Assembly: GCA_026018925.1 (NCBI GenBank)
Contig: JAKSZU010000013.1
Location: 2,046,001 to 2,110,000, forward strand
Length of the DNA stretch: 64,000 bases
Reading direction: 5' to 3'
Origin: Tupaia tana
Lineage: Eukaryota > Chordata > Mammalia > Scandentia > Tupaiidae
Below are positions 34,905 through 44,935 of the stretch, piece after piece. A program made the position numbers and the translations under genes. The notes under the pieces were generated by a model. It searched no databases. It was not told the DNA's origin and worked only from the letters and a program-made list of their open reading frames with translations. Within the stretch, counting starts at the first letter, position 1. The number at the start of each line of letters is the position of its first letter.

Positions 34905-35530
34905 CGGGATCTGAGGGGTTGATTCCTACGCCCCCAGATCCATAGGTTGAAGTCCTGGCCCTGGGACCTCGGATCATGGCCGTATTGGAAGCAGCGGTGC
35001 CACGTGTGTGAGAAGGTAAGCTGTGGTCTTGCTGTTAGGGAGTGGGGCTGACCAGGGTGATTAAGCCCACACAGAGGTGCACAGAGAGCGCCACCACTTG
35101 AGAGGCTGGAAGCCACCCGGGGGGGGCCCAGGTTTGGATCCTTGGTTGTGCCCATAAACCTGGGTGATGGAAGGCTGGGGTGACAGGATCTGCCACAGCG
35201 AGACTCCAGGAAGGCCTCTTGGTCTGTCTCTGCTCCAGAGGGAGGTGGGGTGGGTTTAGACACATGGACACACGCACACAGGGAACACACATGTGAAGAC
35301 GAGACAGAGATGGGGGGATTCTTCCACAAGCCAAAGAACACCAGCAAACCCTCAAGGCCTGGGAGAAGCCTGGACAGATTCGCCTTCACAGCCTCAGAAG
35401 GAAGAAGCCCGCTGACACCCAGACCTCGGACTTGACCTCGGAGTGGAGGGAGAGCCACGGTGTAGCGTCTACACTGCCCAGTCTGCGGGATGTGGCTACT
35501 CAGCCCCAGGGAGCTGATACCTGCGGGAAA
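34905..35530 (+). mobile_element. MaLR/MLT1-like LTR
   Basis: GATCCATAGGTTGAAGTCCT at the left and CACTGCCCAGTCTGCGGGAT at the right, with an AGACGAGACAGAGATGGGGG middle, fit an MLT1-type LTR. An unexplained segment lies inside it. Confidence 0.6.
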
Positions 35531-35785
35531 ACGCTCCTGGTGGCACTGGCAAACAAGGGCCCAGAGCCCTAGGGAGAGGCCGGCGTCAGGCAGGGAGTGG
35601 GGAGGCCACATGGTACGGGTTCCAGGCACGGGAGGACAAGGGGCTGTTTCCCCACCTCTGTGGAAAGCCAAGGATGGCCCTGATGGAGGTGGGGAAGGGG
35701 TGAACTCGGGCCTGGATGGCGCCACACTGACTCGCCTTTTCTGTATGAGGAACCAGCACACAGGGTGGTTAAAACTACAGTCTCG

Positions 35786-36040
35786 AGGCCAGCAGGTGGC
35801 ATGGAGGTTAGGCACTCAGAACCCCCCGTGGCCGGCCACACTGTTCGAGTCTCTGACCCAGCAGCTTCCAGATCTCAGTGGGCACGTGTGCTTGTGTGCC
35901 CACATCTCGAGAGGAGAATGGAGAAGGGGTTGCAGTGTGGCCATCCCCCCAGGGGGTGCTTTCTCACTTTCCCTCTCTCTCTCTGTCTCTCTCCAGCAAT
36001 CCCAACAGTCTAGGGCAAAGAAAAACAAAAACAGAAAAAA
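35786..36040 (+). mobile_element. tRNA-derived SINE, family A, with CTCF-like head
   Basis: Head GGCCAGCAGGTGGCATGG, box B CTGTTCGAGTC, TCGAGAGGAGAATGGAGAAG and GTGGCCATCCCCCCAGGG are visible. CCAGCAGGTGGCA lies at 35,789-35,801. Confidence 0.87.
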
Positions 36041-36055
36041 GTACTACAGCTGTCG

Positions 36056-36275
36056 AGGGCCAGCAGGTGGCAGAGCAGTAACACGCTTCTCCAACCATGC
36101 TGGCTGCATCTGGGAGACGGCGGGTTCAGTTCCCCAGTTGGCCTGTACACACCAGAGGTGACTGGGAAAGCTGGGGGTAGGGGGTCACAGCGTGAGAGAG
36201 ACGGTGCTTGTCTTGCTCTTCGTCTCTCTCTCTTTCATGAGATGAACTCTAAGTACACACAAACTCACACACACC
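36056..36275 (+). mobile_element. tRNA-derived SINE, third subfamily
   Basis: GGGCCAGCAGGTGGCAGAGC head, GGCTGCATCTGGGAGACGGC, box-B-like CGGGTTCAGTTCCCC and a CTCTCTCTCTTTCATG end. The body differs from families A and B. CCAGCAGGTGGCA lies at 36,060-36,072. Confidence 0.7.
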
Positions 36276-37278
36276 AGCCTGTAGACGAGGTAGGCCCCTT
36301 TATGCGACAGACTGGTGCCTTGGGTCTGGGCTGGCTGATCTTGCCGTCTCGGCTCTGCGCGTCTCTCGGACTCCAGCAGGTTAGCCTGGCATTGTCCTCG
36401 GGCAGGGGCCGAGACAGTCTTGAGACTGAGCTGAGAGCTGGCAAGATTTGAATTCTTCCAGTCTCTTGGCTGAAGCAGCCTTGAGGGGCGGGGACACCAA
36501 ATGCAAGGAGAGGCAGCATGTGGGGACTTTTCAAAACCACAGGGGGTGGAGGCAGGTAGACTTGACATCACCACTGCAGAGACGGGCGCGGGACTGACCC
36601 AGGCCCTCCAGAAGGATTCCCAACAAGCCACCGTCCTGCCAGGGTGGAGGACCCTGCTCTCGTCATGGAGTGGGACTACGCAGTTGCACATTTGAACCAG
36701 CGCCTCTGGTTCTGGGGGGTGGGCTTAGGAGACCCTGCTGTCCCTACACTGATCTGGCCTGTGTTGGGGACTAGGCCAAAAGGCAGAAAAGTCAGGGAGC
36801 CCCTCAGCCTGGTTCGAGCCCCTGCTACCACCCACTTTCCAGTCAAGTTACTCTCCTTCTCGGCATCGTTCTTTCCCCATCTGTGAAATGGAGAGACGAC
36901 AAACAGCTCCTGGTTCTAAATCTGGAGACCCTGAAAAATGGGGGATGTTTTCATAAATGTGTGGAAAACTGATCCAACCTCACACACGGCCATCTGCGGA
37001 GTCATCCTCTGTTCGCTCTCGTGGAGTCATCACCCCACCTTCTGTTCAGGGGCTGTGGGGTTGAAGAACACGAGACAGACGTGTGCAATACACGGCTCAC
37101 GTGCCTTCCAGCTTCTGAAAAACTTGAGGTCTTGACGGTCTGGCTCCAAAGTTTCATATGAGACACTTGGAACCCAAACCACCTTTCCGGTTGCCGGAGA
37201 TGTGGGCGGGTTGGGTGGTTGATTGCCACTGGGAAGAGGCCTCGGTGCTCAGTGTGTGATGGGAGTTTCCTGCTGTTA
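36276..37278. other. Intergenic sequence with a MIR remnant
   Basis: TCTTTCCCCATCTGTGAAAT at about 36,869 marks a plus-strand MIR remnant (about 36,835-36,925). No gene is supported. Confidence 0.5.
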
Positions 37279-37440
37279 AAGACCTGATGACATGGTGTTA
37301 GGGCGCGGGACTCCCACATGACTGGCCTCGGTTCGAGTCTTATATCTGGCAGCTTTCTTTCTCACTTTCCCTTTCTTTCTCTGGTCAAATTAAAAAATAA
37401 CAATTATAATAAAATTAAATAAATCATTATTTTTTAAAAG
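37279..37440 (+). mobile_element. tRNA-derived SINE, family B
   Basis: ATGGTGTTAGGGCGCGGGAC, TCCCACATGACTGGCCTCGG, box B CGGTTCGAGTC, CT-rich body and a TAAA-rich tail are visible. Confidence 0.87.
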
Positions 37441-37647
37441 GCTTTTGAAGCTTTAAAAAAAAAAAAAAAGCCACAGATCTGTCTCTGCTATCTGGTCATT
37501 CTCCATACCTTTATACCTTCCAAGCCAGTGGAAGGATAGAAAATGGAGGTAGGGAAGAGGGAGTTAAGGGTTAAAAAAAAAGCACAATAATTTAATGAAC
37601 ACAAAAACAGGACATTATCTGGTGATTGTAGTGTATGTGGTAACATC

Positions 37648-37906
37648 GGTTTTTTTTTTTTTGGAGAGGTTTTTTTTGCTATAGGGCACGTGCGCTCGCT
37701 AGACAGACAGAGAGATAGAAAGCAAGAAATCAACCCCCAGGGGGGGATGGCCACGCCGCAATCCCTTCTCCTCCGTTCTCCTCTCGGGATCTTGGGCACG
37801 CACGCACATGTGCCCGGCGTGAGTTTTAAGCCACCGGGTCCGGGACGCGAACCGTGGCCGACTACGTGGGAGTCCAGCGACATAGCCATTACGCTAACTG
37901 CTGGTC
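37648..37906 (-). mobile_element. tRNA-derived SINE, family A, left unit of a dimer
   Basis: A CpG-rich, little-diverged minus copy runs from GCTATAGGGCACGTGCGCTC to CGCTAACTGCTGGTCC. It abuts the next copy with only a T tract between. Confidence 0.92.
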
Positions 37907-38170
37907 CCCCTTTTTTTTTTTTTTTGAGAGGTTTTTCCGATAGGGCATGTGGGCTCGCCAAAAAGACAAGAGACAGAGAGACAGAAAGCGAGAAATCACC
38001 CCCAGGGGGATGGCTACGCTGTAATCCCTTCTCCTCCATTTTCCTCTTGGGATCTTGGGCATGCACGCACACACGCCCAGTGTGAGTTTAAGCCACCGGG
38101 CCCAGGATTCGAACTGTGGTTGACTACATGGGAATCCAGCAACATAGCCATTACACCAACTGCTGGTCCC
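37907..38170 (-). mobile_element. tRNA-derived SINE, family A, right unit of a dimer
   Basis: A second, slightly more decayed minus copy ends ACACCAACTGCTGGTCC. Together with the left unit it is flanked by TGTGGTAACATC (37,636-37,647) and TGTGGAAACATC (38,171-38,182). Confidence 0.92.
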
Positions 38171-38182
38171 TGTGGAAACATC

Positions 38183-38737
38183 TTTGACTGGACTAATACA
38201 TGATGTATTTATGCTGGGAAAACCCATTTTGTATGCTGTAAAGATGCACACTGATTGAGTATTAAAAAAAATTTGTTTTTAATAATAAAAGGTAAAAAAC
38301 AAGACCAAGGGACCAGCAGGGCGGGAGTCAGCCACGTGCCCCTCTCTGGTGTGTCTCTGAGTGTGTGAGGAGGCTGCCACTTGACAAACGCATGGATGAA
38401 TGTCTCAGCCCATGGCGCTCCCTCTCCATAAGAGCAGGGACTGTGTGTTGTTCATTTCCACCCCGATACTCACGGCAGAAGCTGCCCCGTGCACACGTCG
38501 GTCCACATGGGACAGACAGGAACCTCGCTCTGCGCCCTGCCGTGCTCCAACGGGCCCACACGCAGGGGCCCACCTGGCAGTCCAGTGAGGGTCTGCAGCC
38601 TGCTTTACCCAGGGGGGAACAGAGTTCTGACCCTTGGGTCAGAGCCCACGGGCTTACCTTTCTGTCTCCAAGGACACTGAGAGAATTTTAAGGCTCTAAC
38701 CTCAGTACGGAACAGAGAAAAAGCACCTGGGGTTTGC
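38183..38737. other. Intergenic sequence, no gene seen
   Basis: An AT-rich patch lies at 38,260-38,300. A possible L2-like word (AGAGCAGGGACTGTGTGTTG) is at about 38,430. Nothing else is supported. Confidence 0.45.
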
Positions 38738-39060
38738 GTTGGTCAGCTCGGGTGGCTGTACCCCGGGTTGGGGCTTCAAGGACAGCACTTCCTGTCTCAG
38801 GGCTGGCTGTGGCCGAAGCAGGGCTGGTTCACCCTGAGCCTCTCTCCAGGGCTCACAGACGCCACCTCGGCCGGTGTCCCCACACTGCGGTCCCTCTGAG
38901 TGCCTGTGTGCTCCTCTCCCCTACAGGACAGCCGTCTAGCCGTGTCAGGACTCGCCCTGATGCCTAGGTCAGCACAACCGCCTGTGTGGACGCTGGCGCC
39001 AGACACAGCCACGTCCTGAGGCTCGAGATCTGGGGCTTCCACACATGAGCCAGGCCAGAG
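38738..39060 (-). mobile_element. MaLR/MLT1-like LTR, antisense
   Basis: GCGTTGGTCAGCTCGGGTGG, GGGTTGGGGCTTCAAGGACA and CCTGAGCCTCTCTCCAGGGC follow an antisense MLT1 LTR, with strong GC drift. Confidence 0.6.
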
Positions 39061-39074
39061 CTGGGCACAGCGCA

Positions 39075-39126
39075 GCCCGCGGCAGGGACCCACTCCACGG
39101 CCCGCGGCAGGGACCCGCTCCACGGC
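39075..39126. repeat. Short tandem duplication, about 25-bp unit
   Basis: The word GCGGCAGGGACC followed by CACTCCACGG or CGCTCCACGG occurs twice back to back, with one substitution. Confidence 0.8.
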
Positions 39127-39994
39127 TGGAGTCCAGTGGCTTCTGCTGTGTTACAGGACAAGAGCAGACAGCCACTCCTCCCCAGACAGAAAGTCTTCTC
39201 GGTGACGACAACCGGGGCAGGGATCGAGAGCAGACGCCTGTTGCCCTGTTGTGTCCCTTCCCTAACTGGGCTTCCAGCTCGCCCTGGGAGGTGGGCACCA
39301 GGACCAGCTGACCACCGAGGCTCCACCTGGCTTCCAGCATGGCAGAGACCTGAGCTGTCCTGCAGCCAGCAGCGTCCTGGGGGGTGCTGGCACTCAGCTG
39401 CTGCTGTCAGAGGCCACCCTGCATGGCTCCCACTGCCCTAGCGTGGGAGGGGTCTGAGGGGCCTCCAGAAGACACCCACATTTGTGCCCCCATAACCCAG
39501 ACCAGCCACTGTGTTCCCAGGTATGCGCCAAGGGCATCTTCCTGCAGCCGAGACAGTTGGTCACGGTGAGGGGGAGGGGCGAGTCAGTGGCAGCCAGGTG
39601 CCCACCTCTGGGTGTCAGGCCCCTGAGTGGCAGCTGTCAGGAACAGCAGGCTGCCTCAAACACAGCGACTCTTTAACAGAGTCTTTAACAGCTGTGCACC
39701 GACGTGGCATGATGGTGCAGAAAGAGAACGCGTGCTCCATGAGGCCGTCTGTACAGATGGAGATGGTGAGCATGCGTGGCACGCACGTGCCCGTGCGTGG
39801 TTGGAGCCGGCTGAAGCTAGGGGTAGGTCCCGGCACCAAAACCCTGGTGGGGGTGTACGTGCTCGCTCTCGCTCTCTTGTTCATGGAAGGGAAAAACAAA
39901 ACAAAACAAAACAAAACAGCGCGGTGGATAAGCAAGATGCAGATCAAAGCACAGCAACAGCACCACATCACTCACCTAAATAAAAAGTGCATCT
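39127..39994. other. Intergenic sequence, no gene seen
   Basis: A short (AAAAC)n run lies at about 39,893-39,918. The stretch 39,700-39,960 (TGGCATGATGGTGCAG onward) may be a further diverged SINE. Confidence 0.4.
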
Positions 39995-40240
39995 TGGGGC
40001 CAGCTGGTGGAGTGCTGGTAAAGGCACTGTGGGTTCCCACATGGCTGACTGAAGTTTGAGCACTGGACCCAGAGGTTTGAAAATCACACCAGGCACATGT
40101 GCATCCATGCCCCAAATCCCAAGAAGAGAATGGAGAATGGATTGCAGTGTGGCCATCTGCCTGGAGGGGGTTCTCATTTTCATTTTCTGTTTCTCTCTCC
40201 AGTGAGTACACATCTCCATGGCAAAACCTTAAAAAAACAA
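39995..40240 (+). mobile_element. tRNA-derived SINE, older family A copy
   Basis: TTGGGGCCAGCTGGTGGAGT head, TTCCCACATGGCTGACTG, AATCACACCAGGCACATGTG, AGAGAATGGAGAATGGATTG and a TCCATGGCAAAACC end are visible. Confidence 0.85.
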
Positions 40241-41454
40241 AGTTCAACTCATTCATGACCTTGCACACGTATTTACGGAGCACCTACGTCTGCCAGGACT
40301 CTCCTGGGCAGCAAGACAGTGACACATTTTATATGATATAAAGGCAGATGCCGTGACACACAGGGAGGGGGAGGTCAAGGCGCAGTGCGGAGCAGGAGCG
40401 GGGAAGGCCGCCAGTCCTTGGCTTCAGTACCGGCACTAGGAGCCCTGGTTTGCGGCCAGGCACCAGCCACCCTCCAGCACCTCAGTCCTGGTCCAAAGGG
40501 GGGCCTTCGGGGGAGTGAAAGGAGCCCCTCGTGGCAGCAGAGAGCATCCTGAAACCAGCGCTTGGAGCTCAGCAAGCAAAATGCAGGCCATGTCTCAGCC
40601 CTCCTCCCCACAGCCCAGCTTTGGGCAGGGCCAGAGCTGCACAGCTGCGCAGGGCCACCCTCACATAGGTCAGCAGTGAGCATGTGGGTGAGCACACCCA
40701 GAGGTGGAGAACGAGCGAGGGAAGGAGAGAGCTCACGGCTTCCGAGAGGAAAGAGCAAGGCTGCAGGAAGGTCGTGAGAGAAGGGGCTACTGAGCCCCAC
40801 ACCTGTGTGGGAAAACATGCCTCAGACCCCTGGGGCCGGTGTACACGGGGGACTGAGTTCAGAAAGACACAGAGGGGGCAGGGGTATGAAAAATTTTATT
40901 TTACTTTTTATTGAATAAATAAATGTTTGACTTTTTAAAAATTGAAAATAAAACAAAAGACCCCTTCTGCTGGCTGCAGTGCTGGCAGGCAGGAGCCCTG
41001 GGCTGCGGGAGAAGGGCGTGGGGGAAGAAGGGAGGAGAGCCCAGCTGGGCCCAGGTGCCAGGGCAGCAGGAGGAAGCACAAGGCGGGTGTCTGTGTTTCT
41101 CACACACACGCACACACACACGCACACATATGCACACATACTCATGGGCCCGAACCACCAGCCTGACCTCAGGTCCTAAAGGTGAGCACAGACCCCGAGG
41201 CTCGTAGGTGGCGCGCAGATGGAGGGTCATGAATATGTCTCTCTGCTCTCTGCTGCAGGGCCTGGACGCCTTGCACACTTGCCTGACACCTGCTGATGCC
41301 CTTTGAACACAGACGGGACAGCCCTTGGGCTGCAAGGTCATGGCTCAGCCGCACACTGAGGTGCGTTTCTTTCATCATGTTCCTATTTAAAATACCTTCC
41401 TTTGATGGCAGGTGATACTGGTGCTCCACGGTGACGACAGTGTTTCATTTTCTT
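40241..41454. other. Intergenic sequence, no gene seen
   Basis: A (CA)n-rich run lies at about 41,099-41,140. An AT-rich patch lies at about 40,888-40,960 (TTATTTTACTTTTTATTG). No gene is supported. Confidence 0.5.
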
Positions 41455-41708
41455 GTGTTTGGTTTGCATCTTACAGGGGTGAATGTGCTCACCAGGGAGA
41501 AAGAGAGAGAGGGAGAGGGAGCAATCACCCCCAGGGGGGATGAACAGGCCACCATCCCTTCTCCTCTGTTCTCTTCTTCGGATTTTTTGGACACACATGC
41601 ACACACAACTGGTGTTTTTTGCAAGCCGCTGGGTCTAGGGCTCAAACTGCACTGTCAGTCATGTGGGATCCAGCCCCCTTCATCATCATGCCACCTGGCT
41701 GGCCCTAG
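41455..41708 (-). mobile_element. tRNA-derived SINE, old family A copy
   Basis: On the minus strand a GGGCCAGCCAGGTGGCATGA head, CACATGACTGACAGTGCAG, and ATCACCCCCAGGGGGGATGA (plus strand) are seen. GTGCTCACCAGG marks the 3' end. Confidence 0.8.
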
Positions 41709-41756
41709 TGTTTTCTCTTTTTAAGAGGTTTATTATGTCATTATAAGGTGAATTTG

Positions 41757-41990
41757 GGGGGTCACCTTCATGGTGCAGTGGCAATTTGCTCCTCAAGAGA
41801 AGCCAGATCCCACATGGCAACTGTGGTTCAGGTCCCTAGACCAGTCAGCCCTTGGGCTCATGAGTGTAAGATCTGACAGGCCGAGGGTGGGAGGAAGGGG
41901 AGAGCAGTGTGTGCAGACTGTGGAGGGCACACCTCTCCCTCCTGCGTGCATGCACACCCCATCTATCACTAATAAACAAGAAACATTTTT
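41757..41990 (+). mobile_element. Possible diverged SINE
   Basis: ATGGTGCAGTGGCAATTTGC, GATCCCACATGGCAACTGTG and GGTTCAGGTCCCTAGACC resemble head and box B of the local SINEs. The body is not recognisable. Confidence 0.5.
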
Positions 41991-41995
41991 ACCTT

Positions 41996-42244
41996 TTTTT
42001 TTCTTTGAGAGAGACTTTTTGCTATAGGGTTCCCATGCTTACTGGAGAGACAGAAAGCAAGAAATCACTCCCCAGGGGGATTGGCCACAACACAATCCCT
42101 TCTCCTCCATTCTCCTGTTGGGATTCTTGGCACACACGCACACGTGTCTGGTGTTAGTTTCAAACCACCGGATCCGGGACTCAAACTGAGGCCCTCCGTA
42201 TGTGGGAGTCCAACACCTTAACCTCTACACCACCTGCAGGCCCC
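41996..42244 (-). mobile_element. tRNA-derived SINE, family A
   Basis: TTTGCTATAGGGTTCCCATG, AGCAAGAAATCACTCCCCAG, CATTCTCCTGTTGGGATTC and an ACACCACCTGCAGGCCCC head are on the minus strand. Confidence 0.87.
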
Positions 42245-42266
42245 AAGAAACCACTTTTAAAACCAT

Positions 42267-42438
42267 GACTGGGGCCAGCGGTGGAGGTGCAGCAGTCACA
42301 TAATGCCCAGTGACACTGAGTCCACGCAGGAAAGTCCGGGGTTGTATCCTAAGGTCTACTGTCACACCCGGTGCCACGATGCTAACTGGCTGAGGCGGCG
42401 GGTGGGTGGTGGCATGAAGACTCTGCCGAAGGTGCCCG

Positions 42439-42473
<35 letters not shown>

Positions 42474-42520
42474 GCTTCACAGAAGGCATAAATAAACTTT
42501 AAAAATAATAAAAATAAAAA
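42267..42520 (+). mobile_element. tRNA-derived SINE, other subfamily
   Basis: TGGGGCCAGCGGTGGAGGTG head, a CT-rich (GTCTCTCT)n body at about 42,438-42,475 and a TAAA-rich tail. The middle differs from families A and B. Confidence 0.65.
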
Positions 42521-42605
42521 GTGAATGGACTTAAGAAATGGAACATGCTCTTCCCATCTGAGCATGCTCTTCCCATCTGAGCCAACTCTGTAGGAGTTGA
42601 AAGCT

Positions 42606-43212
42606 TAGTCCACACGATTGGACTCCGCACGCAGAGGTTGACAGCATCGTCCTACACGATCGCCAAGACTTGGAAGCAGCCAGGATGTCCTTTGGAAGGC
42701 GAGTGGATGAAGAAGCTCGGCCACGTCCAGGCAAGGGCGTGTTGTCGGCACGAAAACGAGACACGCCAGGAAGCCATGGAAACAGGCAGAGAAAACGTAG
42801 GCGCGAGTTCCTAAGTGACAGAAGCCAGTCTGAAAAGGCTGTACGCTCTGCAATTCCAACCCAGCGGCGTCTCAGGACAGCCCAAGCTCCAGAGCAGGGG
42901 AAAGTCTGCTGGCCGCCAGAGGCGGGTGGGGAGGACCAAGAGGTGGAGCCCACAGGATTTTAGGGCAGAGCAGCTAGCCTGTGTGGCACTACAGTGGTGG
43001 GCACACCAGTCCAGCCCTGTGGAAGGCCCAGCACCTGGCGACCACAGTGTGCTGCTGTGTGCTCATCGGTTGGGACAGTGGCCCTTGGGGTGAGGGTGAT
43101 GACGGTGGGGGTGCTGTGCATGCGTGAGGGGCAGGGGGCGTGTGGGAACGCTGCACGTGCCTTCAGTTTTGCTGTGAACCTAAAACTGCTCTAGAACTTT
43201 GTCTATTTTCAA
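42606..43212 (+). mobile_element. LINE-1 (L1M) 3' end
   Basis: Landmarks in L1 order are ATCGCCAAGACTTGGAAGCA, CCAGTCTGAAAAGGCTGTAC, GGATTTTAGGGCAGAGCAGC, then TTTGCTGTGAACCTAAAACT and GCTCTAGAACTTTGTCTATT. This is the end of ORF2 plus the 3' UTR of an ancient L1M element. It is heavily GC-shifted and has no intact ORF. Confidence 0.88.
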
Positions 43213-43261
43213 AAGATACTGGACATGTGAAAATATGAAAGAAATTATGATATTTATTTCT

Positions 43262-43497
43262 TTTAATGTTTTTGCCATAGGGTGTGTGCATTCACTAGAA
43301 TGATGTTGGAGAGAGGGAAAGTGAGAAATCACTCCCAGGGGGGATGGCCATGGTACAATCCCATCTCCATTCTCCTCCTTGGATTCTGGGCACACACACA
43401 CACCCAGCATGATTTTCAAGCCGCCAGGTTCAGAACTAGGACCATGCTTGGCCATGTGGAAGTCCAGCACCTTAACCATCATACCACACACTGGACT
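43262..43497 (-). mobile_element. tRNA-derived SINE, family A
   Basis: TTGCCATAGGGTGTGTGCAT, GTGAGAAATCACTCCCAGGG, TCTCCATTCTCCTCCTTGG, TTGGCCATGTGGAAGTCC and a degenerate head. It lies about 50 bases after the L1 end. Confidence 0.87.
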
Positions 43498-43744
43498 CAT
43501 AAAATTATTATCTTAAAATAAATGAAAAGATCTACCAACTACCACCCCCCCCCCCAAAAAAAAAAAAGAAAAAAAAGAAAAAATTGAATGAGTTTGAAGA
43601 GAAATGTGAGGTAACCCCTGCAGAGCCGACTGCAGGTCGGGAGGGCCCAGGGGGACCTCAGCTGACCAGCAGGAGCTGAGGACTAGAAAGTCCCGCCCTG
43701 GAGCCCACCCTGAGGGGGCACTCCTGGGACTCGGCATGCAGCTT

Positions 43745-44060
43745 CTTTCAGTGTTCACACGCAGACTTAGTACGTGCCTGCTGCATGCTTGGCCTGCTGT
43801 GGCCGGGCAGTCGGTCAGAGCTCCCGGGGAGGACCAGCTCTTCCCTGCCAAGTCGCCCAGCCAGCTGGGGAAACAGATAAATGACAACAATGACACAAAC
43901 ACAAACGAGGCTCCTACTTCCGCCTTGGACAAGCATGGAGGGCTTCCAGGAGAAGTCAGCTCCTACACTGAATCCTGAGTTCACCAGACCGAGGGGTCAG
44001 GCAGGCCTTCCTGCAAGGCGTCAATGATGTGGCAGACCAGGTGGCACAGAGCCAGAAGCT
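43745..44060 (+). mobile_element. L2-like LINE remnant
   Basis: CTGGGGAAACAGATAAATGA with ACACAAACACAAACGAGG and GGGGTCAGGCAGGCCTTCCT match typical L2 3'-end wording. Boundaries are approximate. Confidence 0.5.
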
Positions 44061-44454
44061 GGAGCAGGCGTGCACCCCAAGGCCCTGAGGTGTGGCCACG
44101 TCCTACACTGGGTCTATGTCTGAGATCAACACCAGAGACCACCATCCCAACCTGTGACGAGCCAGGCAGGTTTGGACACAGAGCCCCGCTCCTTTAGTCA
44201 AGCACGAGCTGAAACAGCAGGCTCGAATCTGGGGGAGAAGGATCACAGGTGGGGGTCCTCAGGACTCAGGGTGTCCAAGGCACCAAATGCATGCTCACAC
44301 CCAGCTCCAGCCAGACGGGCCGGGAGGCAGTGTGCCAGGCCCTCTGTCACATGACTGCTCTCACTGCTCCCAGCAGTCACAGAGGAACTCGTGCGTAATC
44401 CCCAAGAATCCTGACTCCCTGGTCAATAAGGAAAAAGTAGGAGCACAGCAGGAA

Positions 44455-44763
44455 AATGGACAACAGCTCTAATCTTCTCACCAAAGGGGCTATGCTAGTG
44501 GAAGCAGCCACACGAAAAGATGCCGATACGATTGAGATCCTGTGCACTGGCAATGGCGAAGTGGAGAGACTGACCGCACCCGGGCTGAGGGGGACCTGGA
44601 CCAATGACGGTTGGCATGTGAGCGGTCGAAGGGGGCAATCACTTCGAAGGGCTGTCTGGAAGTTTCCAGGGAAGCCAAACCCATGCATTTCCTGTATCCC
44701 TAACCCACCCCTGGCTACACACTCAACTGAAATGCGAACAACAGGTCACCAAGAGACGTGACT
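44455..44763 (+). mobile_element. LINE-1 (L1M) ORF2 fragment
   Basis: AAAATGGACAACAGCTCTAA, CTTCTCACCAAAGGGGCT, CACACGAAAAGATGCCGATA and later AACTGAAATGCGAACAACAG follow the 3' part of L1 ORF2. The open frame across it is a relic, not a gene. Confidence 0.72.
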
Positions 44764-44774
44764 CCATTGTCAAC

Positions 44775-44935
44775 ACGTCTGCCCACTGCTCTGTGCCAGG
44801 CACTGCCCTGGGAGTGAAGGACATGGGGGCGACGGCAGAGACAGAGGTGCTTGGAGATTTCATTCTGGAGGGAGGGAGACATGACCGAGATAAACTGAGG
44901 ACAGCAGGCAGCGAGCTCAGTAGAGATTCAAGCTC
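44775..44935 (+). mobile_element. L2-like LINE remnant
   Basis: CTCTGTGCCAGGCACTGCCC followed by TTCATTCTGGAGGGAGGGAG is a typical L2 3'-end arrangement. Confidence 0.55.

Noticed and set aside
44456..44761. 101-codon plus-strand frame as a gene
   Set aside because: The sequence follows the L1 ORF2 3' region and is an inactive fossil.
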